Shown here: one piece after another, positions 1 to 5,652 of the stretch | How the letters are laid out: each line of letters opens with the position of its first letter | Numbering within the stretch: position 1 is the first letter of the stretch | From: Acidimicrobiia bacterium | Lineage (GTDB): Bacteria; Actinomycetota; Acidimicrobiia; Acidimicrobiales; Poriferisodalaceae | DNA: 11,748 nucleotides | Assembly: GCA_026983855.1 (NCBI GenBank) | Contig: JALSTE010000412.1 | Span: 1-11,748 of the forward strand | Reading direction: 5' to 3' | Position numbers and translations under genes: made by a program | Notes under the pieces: model-generated | The model's database searches: none | Told to the model about the DNA's origin: nothing | The model's input: the letters and a program-made list of their open reading frames with translations, nothing else

Positions 1-312
1 GAGGAATTGGGCGTCTCCGAAGGTGAAGATGCCGCCGTCGGAGGCGACGAGCCAGTAGCCGTTGCCGGTGGGGGTGGCGGCCATGCCGACGATGGGTTGG
101 GCGAGGGCGATGTCGCCGGTGGACCCCTGGTAGGTGGCATCTCCGAAGCTGAAGATTCCCCCGTCACCGGCGGTCATCCAGTAGCCGTCGCCCGACGGTG
201 TCTGGGTGGCCCCCACGACCGGTTGGGCCAGGGCGGTCCCCTCCATCGACCCCGCGGATTCGGCCGAACCGACGGTCAGGACCCGCCCGGCACTCGTGAC
301 CAGGGCGTAGCC
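1..312 (-). repeat. 42-residue (126-bp) C-terminal protein repeats of the S8 protease
   Basis: The protease tail encodes repeat units starting at 312, 186 and 60 (minus strand). The first two are exactly 42 codons and the third is cut by the window edge after 20 codons. Shared positions are GY(W), DGGIF.FGDA, a central LAQP(I/V)VG and TP(S/T)G at the end. The first unit is the most diverged, with VLTVGSAESA in place of the FGDA segment. Tandem arrays of this GYW...FGDA type are common on secreted actinobacterial proteins and probably fold as beta-propeller-like blades (family knowledge and inference). The total copy number cannot be seen. Confidence 0.85.
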
Positions 313-1551
313 ACCCGGAGGTGTGGCCTGTGGGGGAGTGGACCCCGGGTCGGGCTCCCCCCCGGGGTTGACACCCGTCTCGGCCAGCACCGCGTTCAGG
401 GGATCCACCAGGCCGTAGCCGTACTCGGGATCGAAGCCCGGGGGGCCCAGGTCCTCGGCGGTGTCGGTGAGGACCGACAGAACCTCGGCGGGGGTGATCG
501 TCGGGTCGGCGGCCTTGAGGAGGGCGGCGGCGGAGGCCACGAAGGGGCTGGCCATCGATGTTCCGTTGGCGTAGGCGTAGCTGGTGTCGCCGAGTCCGTG
601 GAGACTCAGGATACTGACGCCCGGGGCGGTCAGGTCCACCCAGCTCCCGTAACCCGAGAAGCTGGCCCGGGCGTCGTAGCTGTCGATCGCACCCACCGAT
701 ATGACGTTGGGTAGGGCGGCGGGGTACATGGTCGGGTTTCCGGCGGCCCCGGAGTTCCCGGCGGCGGCCACCACGACCACGTTCTTCCCGACCGCGTAGT
801 CGATGGCGGACTCCACGACCAGGGAGTTGGAGGTGGACCCCAGGCTCAGGTTGATCACGTCGGCGCCGTTGTCGGCGGCCCATATGATGCCGTCGGCGAC
901 GTCGGACGAGCTGCCGCTGCCGGTGGAGTCGAGCACCCGGACCGGGAGGATGCTCACCCCGGGGGCCGAGGCGCTCATCCCGATTCCGTTCCCGGTGTTG
1001 GCGGCGATGATGCCCGCCACGTGGGAACCGTGGAAGTGGTCGGCCTCGGTACCGTCGACGACACCGTCGATCATGTCGGCTCCGGTGAGGACCACGCCCT
1101 GCAGGTCCTCGTGGGTGGCGCGGACCCCGGTGTCGACCACGGCGACCACCACGTCGGAGGTGTCCACCAGGGAGACGGCCTGTTCGAAGGCCACCCTGTC
1201 CAGGCCCCACTGGTTGACCCGGTGGGGGTCATCGGCGGCGAAGGCCGTGAACCTCTTCTCCGGTTCGATGGTCACGACGTCGGGGTCGGCGGCGGCCGAC
1301 GCCGTGGCGACTATGAGATCGGAGGTCGTGGACACCTCGACGGTCTCGGTGTGGAGACGGCCCCCGGCGGTACGTTCCAGGCTGACGAGGGTCACGGGCT
1401 GGACGAGTTGGTCCTCGGCACCCATCGAGCCCGAAGGTCCGGCTCCGGCGGGGGCACCCCCGGCCAGCACGGGCAGGAGCAGGGCGGCGGCGGCGAGAGT
1501 GGCGCGTAGGGTCGACCGCCCGAACCTGTTCTGCCCACGCCTTGGATTCAC
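1..1551 (-). CDS. Secreted subtilisin-like (S8) serine protease, 3' end outside window
   Basis: The frame is open from a GTG at 1551 to the left edge, giving 517 residues with no stop, so the C-terminus is missing. An in-frame TAG at 1563-1561 (9 nt upstream) and a GGGAG 9 nt before the GTG fix the start. Domains: an Arg-rich n-region and Ala/Leu hydrophobic core (about 4-31) with signal peptidase I sites near residues 33-37; an inhibitor-like propeptide (about 48-105); and the S8 catalytic domain from about 112 (NQWGLDRV) to 395. The triad is visible: Asp140 in VVDTGV, His174 in HGSHVAG and Ser332 in GTSMASP, with oxyanion Asn266 in AAGNSG. A Pro/Gly-rich linker (about 390-413) leads into 42-residue repeats. 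The family cleaves peptide bonds outside the cell; the repeats probably bind or display. The substrate is unknown. The gene is divergent from the sigma gene at 1746. Confidence 0.95.
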   Translation of the reverse strand, partial: MNPRRGQNRFGRSTLRATLAAAALLLPVLAGGAPAGAGPSGSMGAEDQLVQPVTLVSLERTAGGRLHTETVEVSTTSDLIVATASAAADPDVVTIEPEKRFTAFAADDPHRVNQWGLDRVAFEQAVSLVDTSDVVVAVVDTGVRATHEDLQGVVLTGADMIDGVVDGTEADHFHGSHVAGIIAANTGNGIGMSASAPGVSILPVRVLDSTGSGSSSDVADGIIWAADNGADVINLSLGSTSNSLVVESAIDYAVGKNVVVVAAAGNSGAAGNPTMYPAALPNVISVGAIDSYDARASFSGYGSWVDLTAPGVSILSLHGLGDTSYAYANGTSMASPFVASAAALLKAADPTITPAEVLSVLTDTAEDLGPPGFDPEYGYGLVDPLNAVLAETGVNPGGEPDPGSTPPQATPPGGYALVTSAGRVLTVGSAESAGSMEGTALAQPVVGATQTPSGDGYWMTAGDGGIFSFGDATYQGSTGDIALAQPIVGMAATPTGNGYWLVASDGGIFTFGDAQFL

Positions 1552-1732
1552 TACCTGCTACTCCCTGACCGCTGACCGTCACGTCGGCACCACTACCGGC
1601 TTGCATTACTGATCGGGTCGGCACGGGCCGTAGTTGAGGCCTCGGTGGACCCGGGGTTGACATCGGTGGGTGGGGTGGCCGTCACTCTGCGGGATGTGGC
1701 AGATATGACAGGACACGCTTGCTAAACCCCGG

Positions 1733-1738
1733 TACAAT
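1733..1738 (+). promoter_or_regulatory. -10 element TACAAT of sigma gene 1, leaderless
   Basis: The sequence CGGTACAAT ends 7 nt before the GTG at 1746, so a transcript starting 6-8 nt downstream of the -10 would begin at or next to the start codon. No Shine-Dalgarno sequence lies at a usable distance (GAGGG ends 1 nt before the GTG). No good -35 is visible at 17 bp spacing. The rest of the 194-bp divergent gap (1552-1745) shows no gene. I could not pick a convincing promoter for the divergent protease. Confidence 0.55.
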
Positions 1739-1745
1739 TGAGGGC

Positions 1746-2492
1746 GTGAGCGCACCGGTAGAAACCCTCGACATCGGCCCGGCGGCCGGATCGAACGGGC
1801 CCCCACGCGTACGCGGACCCGAATCAGGGGATCCTCCCAGGGGCTCGAACGGCAATGGGGTGGATGCGATCGATGTGACCGTGGACCTCTCGGCCAATCC
1901 CCCGGCCGAATCGGTCCGGACTCCGGGACGACCCTCAGAACTCAGGGAGCGTAATTTCGAGGTTCACGTCGTTCCCGAGATCGAGTTCGTGAGGAGGGTC
2001 TGCCGACGACTGTCGTCCTCTCCGGGCGACGCCGAGGATCTGGCCCAGGAGGTGCTCACCAGCGCCTATCGGGCCGCCGGTCGATTCGACGGACGCTATC
2101 CCCGGGCCTGGCTGCACCGGATCGCGGTGAACGCCGCCATCTCCCGCTCCCGCCGTCGTACACCAACCGTCGTTCCCCTCTTCGACCACGACCGCCCCAT
2201 CGACACCGCCGGATCCGATGAGGAAGCCCACGGCCCCGAGCGGGTGATATTGGACTCCGTCGTCGACCCCCTCCTCGTGGACGCTCTCGACGATCTTCCC
2301 GACCACTACCGCACGGTGGTGGACCTGGTGGATGTCACCGGCCTCTCCTATGAGGATGCCGCCGCCCGCCTGGAGATTCCCACCGGCACGGTGATGAGCC
2401 GTCTCCACCGGGGACGACGCAAGCTGCGCGAATCGCTCGCCGGTACCCACCTGGACCGCTCAAGGGGTTCGGAGCCGACCGCCCCGGTGTGA
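1746..2492 (+). CDS. ECF-family RNA polymerase sigma factor (sigma 1)
   Basis: A 248-residue sigma-70 family regulator that directs RNA polymerase to alternative promoters. Region 2 spans about 71-140, with DAEDLAQEVLTSAYRAAGRF (core-binding and -10 recognition) followed by PRAWLHRIAVNAAISRSRRR. Region 4 spans about 172-232, with a helix-turn-helix in GLSYEDAAARLEIPTGTVMS and then RLHRGRRKLRESL (-35 recognition). Residues 1-70 are Pro/Gly/Asp-rich and probably disordered, longer than usual for an ECF factor. An upstream in-frame TTG at 1719 would add 9 residues, but the -10 at 1733 makes GTG 1746 the better start. It is clearly paralogous to the sigma factor at 4402. No anti-sigma gene adjoins it. 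The last residues (GSEPTAPV and stop) are encoded in a 46-bp sequence repeated just downstream. The target regulon is unknown. Confidence 0.9.
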   Translation: MSAPVETLDIGPAAGSNGPPRVRGPESGDPPRGSNGNGVDAIDVTVDLSANPPAESVRTPGRPSELRERNFEVHVVPEIEFVRRVCRRLSSSPGDAEDLAQEVLTSAYRAAGRFDGRYPRAWLHRIAVNAAISRSRRRTPTVVPLFDHDRPIDTAGSDEEAHGPERVILDSVVDPLLVDALDDLPDHYRTVVDLVDVTGLSYEDAAARLEIPTGTVMSRLHRGRRKLRESLAGTHLDRSRGSEPTAPV

Positions 2493-2577
2493 GGTTCCCT
2501 GTGGTGGTGCAACGGACGCGGTTTCCCCATCGGGGTTCGGAGCCGACCGCCCCGGTGTGAGGTTCCCGGTGGTGGTG
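2464..2577 (+). repeat. 46-bp direct repeat across the 3' end of sigma gene 1
   Basis: Two 46-bp copies, 2464-2509 and 2532-2577, differ at one base and are offset by 68 bp. They share GGGGTTCGGAGCCGACCG at the start and GTGGTGGTG at the end. The first copy contains the last codons and TGA stop (2490-2492) of the sigma gene; the second is noncoding. Each has a short TCGG-AG-CCGA inverted repeat. The offset is not a multiple of three. This looks like a duplication of the gene's 3' end; its function is unknown. Confidence 0.9.
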
Positions 2578-2606
2578 TAGCGGTCGGTGTGTCCCCCCGG
2601 GACGGG

Positions 2607-2625
2607 ATCCGGTCGGGAACCGGAT
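2607..2625 (+). terminator. Short hairpin between sigma gene 1 and the methyltransferase
   Basis: ATCCGGT and ACCGGAT form a perfect 7-bp stem with a 5-nt loop (CGGGA), 114 nt after the sigma stop and 24 nt before the next -10. It could be a weak terminator for sigma gene 1 or an operator for the next promoter. No T-run follows, so the terminator call is tentative. Confidence 0.3.
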
Positions 2626-2648
2626 GGGTCCGTCGTCGGGCCCGCCGG

Positions 2649-2654
2649 TAGCGT
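2649..2654 (+). promoter_or_regulatory. -10 element TAGCGT of the methyltransferase gene, leaderless
   Basis: The sequence CCGGTAGCGT fits TANNNT and ends 6 nt before the ATG at 2661, placing the likely transcription start on the start codon. There is no Shine-Dalgarno at a usable distance and no clear -35. Confidence 0.5.
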
Positions 2655-2660
2655 GGGGGC

Positions 2661-3254
2661 ATGGACTCATCGGACTGGAACGACAAGTACTCCGAAAAGG
2701 AACTGATCTGGTCGGCCGGACCCAACCAGTTCCTTCCCCCGGTGGTGGCGGATCTCGAGCCCGGCCGTTCCCTGGACCTGGCCTGTGGTGAAGGTCGCAA
2801 CACCCTGTGGTTGGCCGAGAACGGCTGGGACGCCCTCGGGGTCGACTTCTCCGAGGTGGCGGTGGAGAAGGCCCGTCGAATCGCGGCCAAGAGGGGGGTG
2901 GACGCCCACTTCGAGGTCGGCGACGTCACCCAGCCCCAGGTGGATGGCCATTCCATGGACCTGGTCATCATCTTCTATCTGCAACTTCCGCCCGAGCAGC
3001 AGGCCAAGGTGCTGCGCAACGCGGCCGCCGCCGTCGCCCCGGGGGGAAGGTTCCTCCTGGTGGCCCACGACCTGTCCAACATCGAGAACGGATACGGTGG
3101 TCCCCAGAATCCCGCCAACCTCCCCACGCCCGAGAGCACCGTCGCCGCTCTCGACGGACTCACCGTGGACCGGGCCGAGGTGGTGGAGAGGGTCGTCGAC
3201 ACCCCCGATGGTCCCCGGACCGCCCTGGACACCTTCGTTCTGGCCCACCACTGA
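2661..3254 (+). CDS. Class I SAM-dependent methyltransferase (TehB/UbiE-like fold)
   Basis: A 197-residue cytoplasmic protein of the size usual for small TehB-like methyltransferases. SAM-binding motif I is LDLACGEGRNTLWLA at about 38-52, followed by the acidic end of strand 2 in ALGVDFSE (about 58-65). EVGDVTQP (about 85-92) fits motif II, MDLVIIFYLQLPPEQQ (about 99-114) fits motif III, and VAPGGRFLLVAHDL follows. The opening DWNDKYSEKELIWSAGPNQF is typical of the tellurite-resistance/thiopurine-like group. It transfers a methyl group from SAM to an acceptor that cannot be named from sequence. The ATG sits 6 nt after a -10 element with no ribosome site, so translation is probably leaderless. 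It lies between the sigma 1 gene and the Fe-S carrier gene, with a 72-bp gap to the latter. Confidence 0.85.
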   Translation: MDSSDWNDKYSEKELIWSAGPNQFLPPVVADLEPGRSLDLACGEGRNTLWLAENGWDALGVDFSEVAVEKARRIAAKRGVDAHFEVGDVTQPQVDGHSMDLVIIFYLQLPPEQQAKVLRNAAAAVAPGGRFLLVAHDLSNIENGYGGPQNPANLPTPESTVAALDGLTVDRAEVVERVVDTPDGPRTALDTFVLAHH

Positions 3255-3260
3255 CGGATC

Positions 3261-3275
3261 CGGCGGAGTTCGCCG
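3261..3275 (+). terminator. Small hairpin after the methyltransferase gene
   Basis: CGGCG-GAGTT-CGCCG forms a 5-bp GC stem starting 7 nt after the stop. It has no T-run, so it is at best a weak terminator or an mRNA 3' end structure. Confidence 0.25.
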
Positions 3276-3314
3276 TACCTCAGGGGAGCAGGTGCCGGGT
3301 GGGGGTGCTCTCGG

Positions 3315-3320
3315 TAGGCT
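3315..3320 (+). promoter_or_regulatory. -10 element TAGGCT of the NfuA-type gene, leaderless
   Basis: TCGGTAGGCT fits TANNNT and ends 6 nt before the ATG at 3327, the same geometry as upstream of 2661. No ribosome-binding site or clear -35 is visible. Confidence 0.5.
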
Positions 3321-3326
3321 GACGCC

Positions 3327-3950
3327 ATGACCGACACTGACCAGGCGACGATCACCATCACCCCCGAGGCCCTGGCCCAGATCCACGAACTTCGCCGCGA
3401 GGAGGAGGACGCCGATCGTCTCGGACTGCGGATAGAGGTGGTGGGTGTTCGGGGGGTCGACTACACCTACGACCTGGCCTTCCAGCTCCTCGATGAGGTC
3501 TCCCCCGATGACGTGGTCGTCAGGGCCGGTGACCTCGACGTGGTGATCCCCTCCGATGATGTCGACAAGCTGACCGGCGCCACCATCGACTCCCCCTCGA
3601 TACCCGGCCAGCCCGGTCTGGTGCTGAGGAATCCGAATCGTCCCGACCTGGGTCCCCAGGAGGGTCCCATCGAACTCACCGGTGACATTCCCGATCAGGT
3701 GCGCCAGCTCCTGGAGAAGAGGATCAATCCCGCCATCGCCGCCCACGGTGGCTGGGCCGACCTGGTGGAGGTCCAGGGTGACACCGTGGTCGTCGAACTG
3801 GGTGGGGGTTGCCAGGGATGCGGTATGGCCAAGGCGACGGTCACCGCCGGCATCGAACAGACCATCCGTGAGCACATCCCCACCATCACCAGGGTCGTGG
3901 ACGTCACCGATCACCAGGCGGGGGAGAACCCCTACTTCGATCCCGTCTGA
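3327..3950 (+). CDS. nfuA: NfuA-type iron-sulfur cluster carrier protein
   Basis: A 207-residue cytoplasmic protein close to the usual NfuA length. Residues about 6-100 resemble an A-type (IscA/HesB) domain (ITPEALAQIHEL...LGLRIEV, then ...DVVIPSDDVDKLTGATID) but contain no cysteines, as is usual for the degenerate A-type domain of NfuA. Residues about 118-195 are the NifU C-terminal domain, with INPAIAAHGGWADLVEV and the cluster-binding CxxC Cys162/Cys165 in GGCQGCGMA. The tail DVTDHQAGENPYF is typical of actinobacterial members. The family holds a [4Fe-4S] cluster between two subunits and passes it to apo-proteins. The start is leaderless, behind TAGGCT. A 5-bp CCGTC/GACGG stem straddles the TGA stop (3943-3955). 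The 73-bp repeat begins 60 bp downstream. Confidence 0.88.
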   Translation: MTDTDQATITITPEALAQIHELRREEEDADRLGLRIEVVGVRGVDYTYDLAFQLLDEVSPDDVVVRAGDLDVVIPSDDVDKLTGATIDSPSIPGQPGLVLRNPNRPDLGPQEGPIELTGDIPDQVRQLLEKRINPAIAAHGGWADLVEVQGDTVVVELGGGCQGCGMAKATVTAGIEQTIREHIPTITRVVDVTDHQAGENPYFDPV

Positions 3951-4010
3951 GACGGTGTCGGGGGCGCCCCGCATCGGGTCCCGTCGGGGATCCGGCCTCG
4001 GGGGAGAGCC

Positions 4011-4255
4011 GCACCACCGTCCGCCGATGCTCCGGGCGGTCCGCGACACGGGCAGTGGTATCTGCCCACATCGGGGGTGATTCGCGCCACCGTCCGCCGA
4101 TGCTCCGGGCGGTCCGCGACACGGGCAGTGGTATCTGCCCACATCGGGGGTGATTCGCGCCACCGTCCGCCGATGCTCTGTGCGGTCCGCGACACGGGCA
4201 GTGGTATCTGCCCACATCAGGGGTGATTCGCGCCACCGTCCGCCGATGCTCCGGG
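4011..4255 (+). repeat. 73-bp tandem repeat, three full copies plus a 26-bp partial
   Basis: Head-to-tail copies lie at 4011-4083, 4084-4156 and 4157-4229, with a partial copy at 4230-4255. Copies 1 and 2 differ at 1 base; copies 2 and 3 differ at 3. Each full copy carries a perfect hairpin GGGCAG-TGGTAT-CTGCCC (4050-4067, 4123-4140, 4196-4213) and a GCGG-T-CCGC dyad. There is no variable spacer, so it is not a CRISPR array, and the period is not a multiple of three, which argues against protein coding. It lies downstream of the NfuA-type gene and 70-315 bp upstream of the sigma 2 promoter. It could act in transcript ending, protein binding, or as a variable-number locus. Confidence 0.95.
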
Positions 4256-4324
4256 GGCTACCATGTCCGGGGTTCCTCCACACCGCTGGTCGGGGCGGGC
4301 TCGGCGTCGGGTCCGCCCGGAACG

Positions 4325-4350
4325 GGAACCGGTTCCCCCACGGGGACGTT
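4325..4350 (+). promoter_or_regulatory. ECF-type promoter match GGAAC-N18-GTT before sigma gene 2
   Basis: GGAAC at 4325-4329 and GTT at 4348-4350 are separated by 18 bp, which matches the SigR/SigH-type consensus GGAA(T/C)-N18-GTT. Transcription would start near 4358, leaving about 40 nt of leader with GGAG before the start. The -35 lies inside a perfect palindrome, GGGAACCGGTTCCC (4324-4337). The position suggests autoregulation by the sigma factor it precedes (inference). Confidence 0.5.
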
Positions 4351-4401
4351 TCCCGGACGTCAGGGGAAGAACCGAGGGCCCCGAGCTGTTTCTGGAGCGT
4401 G

Positions 4402-5049
4402 ATGGTGATGAAGGCACCCGGCCCGGGCCCACAGGGTCACCGAGGCTCTGAGAGCCGGCAAGGTACCGACGGTTCGCCCGATCCGGGGAGTTCCCCGCCC
4501 CGGGGGAACGGCCAGTCCCAGGATCAGGCGTTCAAGACCTATGTGGTACCGGAATTGGACGTCATGTTCCGGGTGGCGATGTCGCTGACCCGCAACCGCG
4601 CCGACGCCGAGGACCTCGTTCAGGACACCCTGATCCGTGCCTACCGGGCGATAGAACGCTTCGACGGCCGCCATCCCCGGGCCTGGCTGCTCACGATCCT
4701 GCGGAACGCCCAGATAAACCGGACCCGGAGGCGCCGACCCGAGCTGCTGCACGACCCCGACACCGAGATGGACCGGTTGGCCACCACCACCGCGGGGGAT
4801 GAGCACGATCCCGAGGCCGTGGTCGTCGACCCGGTGTTCGACGCCACCGTGAAGGCAGCCCTCGAGGCCCTACCGGTCAAGTTCAGGCGCCCCGTCGAAT
4901 TGGTGGACCTGGGTGGGTTGAGCTATCAGGAGGCCGCCGACCAGATTCAGGTACCGGTCGGCACGGTAATGAGCCGACTCCATCGGGCCCGCAAGAGGAT
5001 GAGGGCCCACCTGGAGAAGGCCGGGTACGGATTGAGGGAGATGGACTGA
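4402..5049 (+). CDS. ECF-family RNA polymerase sigma factor (sigma 2), SigR/SigH-like
   Basis: A 215-residue alternative sigma factor. Residues 1-42 are Gly/Pro/Ser-rich and probably disordered. Region 2 spans about 43-112, with MSLTRNRADAEDLVQDTLIR, then AYRAIERFDGRHPRAWLL and NAQINRTRRRR. Region 4 spans about 146-205, with GLSYQEAADQIQVPVGTVMS and RLHRARKRMRAHL. GGAG at 4394-4397 serves ATG 4402 (spacing 4), GTG 4405 (7) or ATG 4408 (10), so the exact start is uncertain by two codons. The frame stays open into the upstream repeat, but that stretch has no family similarity. The anti-sigma gene follows after 49 bp, so the pair is probably one operon. The preceding GGAAC-N18-GTT suggests self-activation. 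The thiol-stress role is inferred from the partner and promoter. Confidence 0.92.
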   Translation: MVMKAPGPGPQGHRGSESRQGTDGSPDPGSSPPRGNGQSQDQAFKTYVVPELDVMFRVAMSLTRNRADAEDLVQDTLIRAYRAIERFDGRHPRAWLLTILRNAQINRTRRRRPELLHDPDTEMDRLATTTAGDEHDPEAVVVDPVFDATVKAALEALPVKFRRPVELVDLGGLSYQEAADQIQVPVGTVMSRLHRARKRMRAHLEKAGYGLREMD

Positions 5050-5098
5050 TGATCACCGAGGCCCCATGGGGATCTCTCCTGTCGACCCGGAGTAGCCG

Positions 5099-5389
5099 AT
5101 GAGCCTGTTCAGGCGTTCCCTCCACCGACCTCCGACCCGGGAGTGTGCCCGGGTGGCGAAGGTCCTCCAGGCCTATCTCGACGGAGAAGCCGACGAGGAA
5201 ACCGCAGCGGCGGTCTCGGCCCATCTGGAGACCTGCCGTCACTGCGGTCTGGAGGCCAAGGCCTTCGCCGGACTCAAGGAGTCACTGAAAAGGTCCACCG
5301 CACCCGACCGGACCACCCGCACCCGTCTGCAGGAGTTCGCCGAGAGGCTGAGCGCCGGCGAGATCGAGGTCGGGGACCAGGTCGACTGA
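5099..5389 (+). CDS. Zinc-binding (zf-HC2/ZAS) anti-sigma factor, RsrA-like
   Basis: A 96-residue soluble protein with no membrane segment, about the size of Streptomyces RsrA. It carries the ZAS signature His42-x3-Cys46-x2-Cys49 (AHLETCRHC) with an upstream Cys16. The spacing Cys-x25-His-x3-Cys-x2-Cys is the same as RsrA Cys11, His37, Cys41 and Cys44. Such proteins hold their sigma factor inactive until thiol oxidation or another signal releases it; the cognate partner is the sigma factor encoded just upstream. CGGAG 6 nt before ATG 5099 is a good ribosome site. Only three cysteines are present, and the extra N-terminal Cys3 of RsrA has no counterpart. The ligand pattern is seen directly; redox sensing is inferred, since other ZAS proteins are not redox sensors. 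Confidence 0.85.
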   Translation: MSLFRRSLHRPPTRECARVAKVLQAYLDGEADEETAAAVSAHLETCRHCGLEAKAFAGLKESLKRSTAPDRTTRTRLQEFAERLSAGEIEVGDQVD

Positions 5390-5426
5390 GGAGCGTGGGT
5401 TCGCGGGCGGTGTGGTGGAGAGCGGT

Positions 5427-5630
5427 GTGGCGGAGAGCATGGTCACCGACCTGATCCGCGATCTGGCCCTGCCCCGCACCGACGCCGGTGTGGCCGTGCA
5501 GTGGCTGATCCTGGCCGGGGTCACCCCACCGCTGATCTGGTGGTCCCGACGCGATCGTGACGTCCTGCTCCTGGTGAGCGGGGTGATAGTCATGACCGTG
5601 GCCCTGTTCGCCCTTCGGGCCGTCCACTGA
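5427..5630 (+). CDS. Small membrane protein of unknown function in the sigma/anti-sigma operon
   Basis: I do not recognise a family. From GTG 5427 it is 67 residues. A short polar N-terminus (VTDLIRDLALPRTDAG) is followed by a hydrophobic segment, VQWLILAGVTPPLIWW (about 25-40), a charged turn SRRDRD, and a second hydrophobic segment, VLLLVSGVIVMTVALFAL (about 47-64). This suggests a two-helix hairpin with the Arg-rich loop on the cytoplasmic side. GGAG 6 nt before GTG 5427 supports that start; ATG 5439 and GTG 5412 are in-frame alternatives. It begins 37 bp after the anti-sigma stop in the same direction, so it is probably cotranscribed. Codon use matches the neighbours. It might link the system to the membrane, but nothing in the sequence shows this. 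Confidence 0.6.
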   Translation: MAESMVTDLIRDLALPRTDAGVAVQWLILAGVTPPLIWWSRRDRDVLLLVSGVIVMTVALFALRAVH

Positions 5631-5634
5631 CCAG

Positions 5635-5652
5635 GGCCCCGGAATGTGGGCC
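5635..5652 (+). terminator. Weak hairpin after the sigma operon
   Basis: GGCCC (5635-5639) and GGGCC (5648-5652) form a 5-bp stem with an 8-nt loop, starting 5 nt after the stop of the small membrane protein. There is no T-run. It is a possible but weak operon end. Confidence 0.25.

Larger units (their letters stand above)
3951..4401. other. Gene-free region between the NfuA-type gene and sigma operon
   Basis: About 450 bp without a credible gene. It holds a GC-rich spacer (3951-4010), the 73-bp tandem repeat (4011-4255), a TACCAT that fits a -10 element (4259-4264), a perfect 14-bp palindrome GGGAACCGGTTCCC (4324-4337), and the ECF-type promoter match (4325-4350). Open frames here exist on both strands only because the repeat lacks stops; none has a start signal or a recognisable protein. 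Confidence 0.7.

Noticed and set aside
164..1210. 348-codon Arg/Gly-rich open frame on the minus strand
   Set aside because: It is in another frame of the S8 protease gene; the true frame shows the full catalytic triad and signal peptide.
1657..1662. TTGACA as a -35 element for sigma gene 1
   Set aside because: No TANNNT lies 16-18 bp downstream, and the TACAAT at 1733 is about 70 bp away.
4011..4255. CRISPR array
   Set aside because: The units are contiguous and nearly identical over all 73 bp, with no unique spacers, and no cas gene is present.
2667..4283. 538-codon open frame on the minus strand
   Set aside because: It is antisense to the methyltransferase and NfuA-type genes and runs through the 73-bp repeat, so its apparent protein repeats are just the DNA repeat read without stops.
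4150..4401. N-terminal extension of sigma factor 2 into the repeat region
   Set aside because: The frame is open but has no sigma similarity, starts inside the 73-bp repeat, and lies mostly upstream of the candidate promoter at 4325-4350.
4263..4451. 62-codon open frame starting at an ATG after the 73-bp repeat
   Set aside because: It has no ribosome site, an Arg/Pro-rich shadow-like composition, and overlaps both the promoter and the sigma start.
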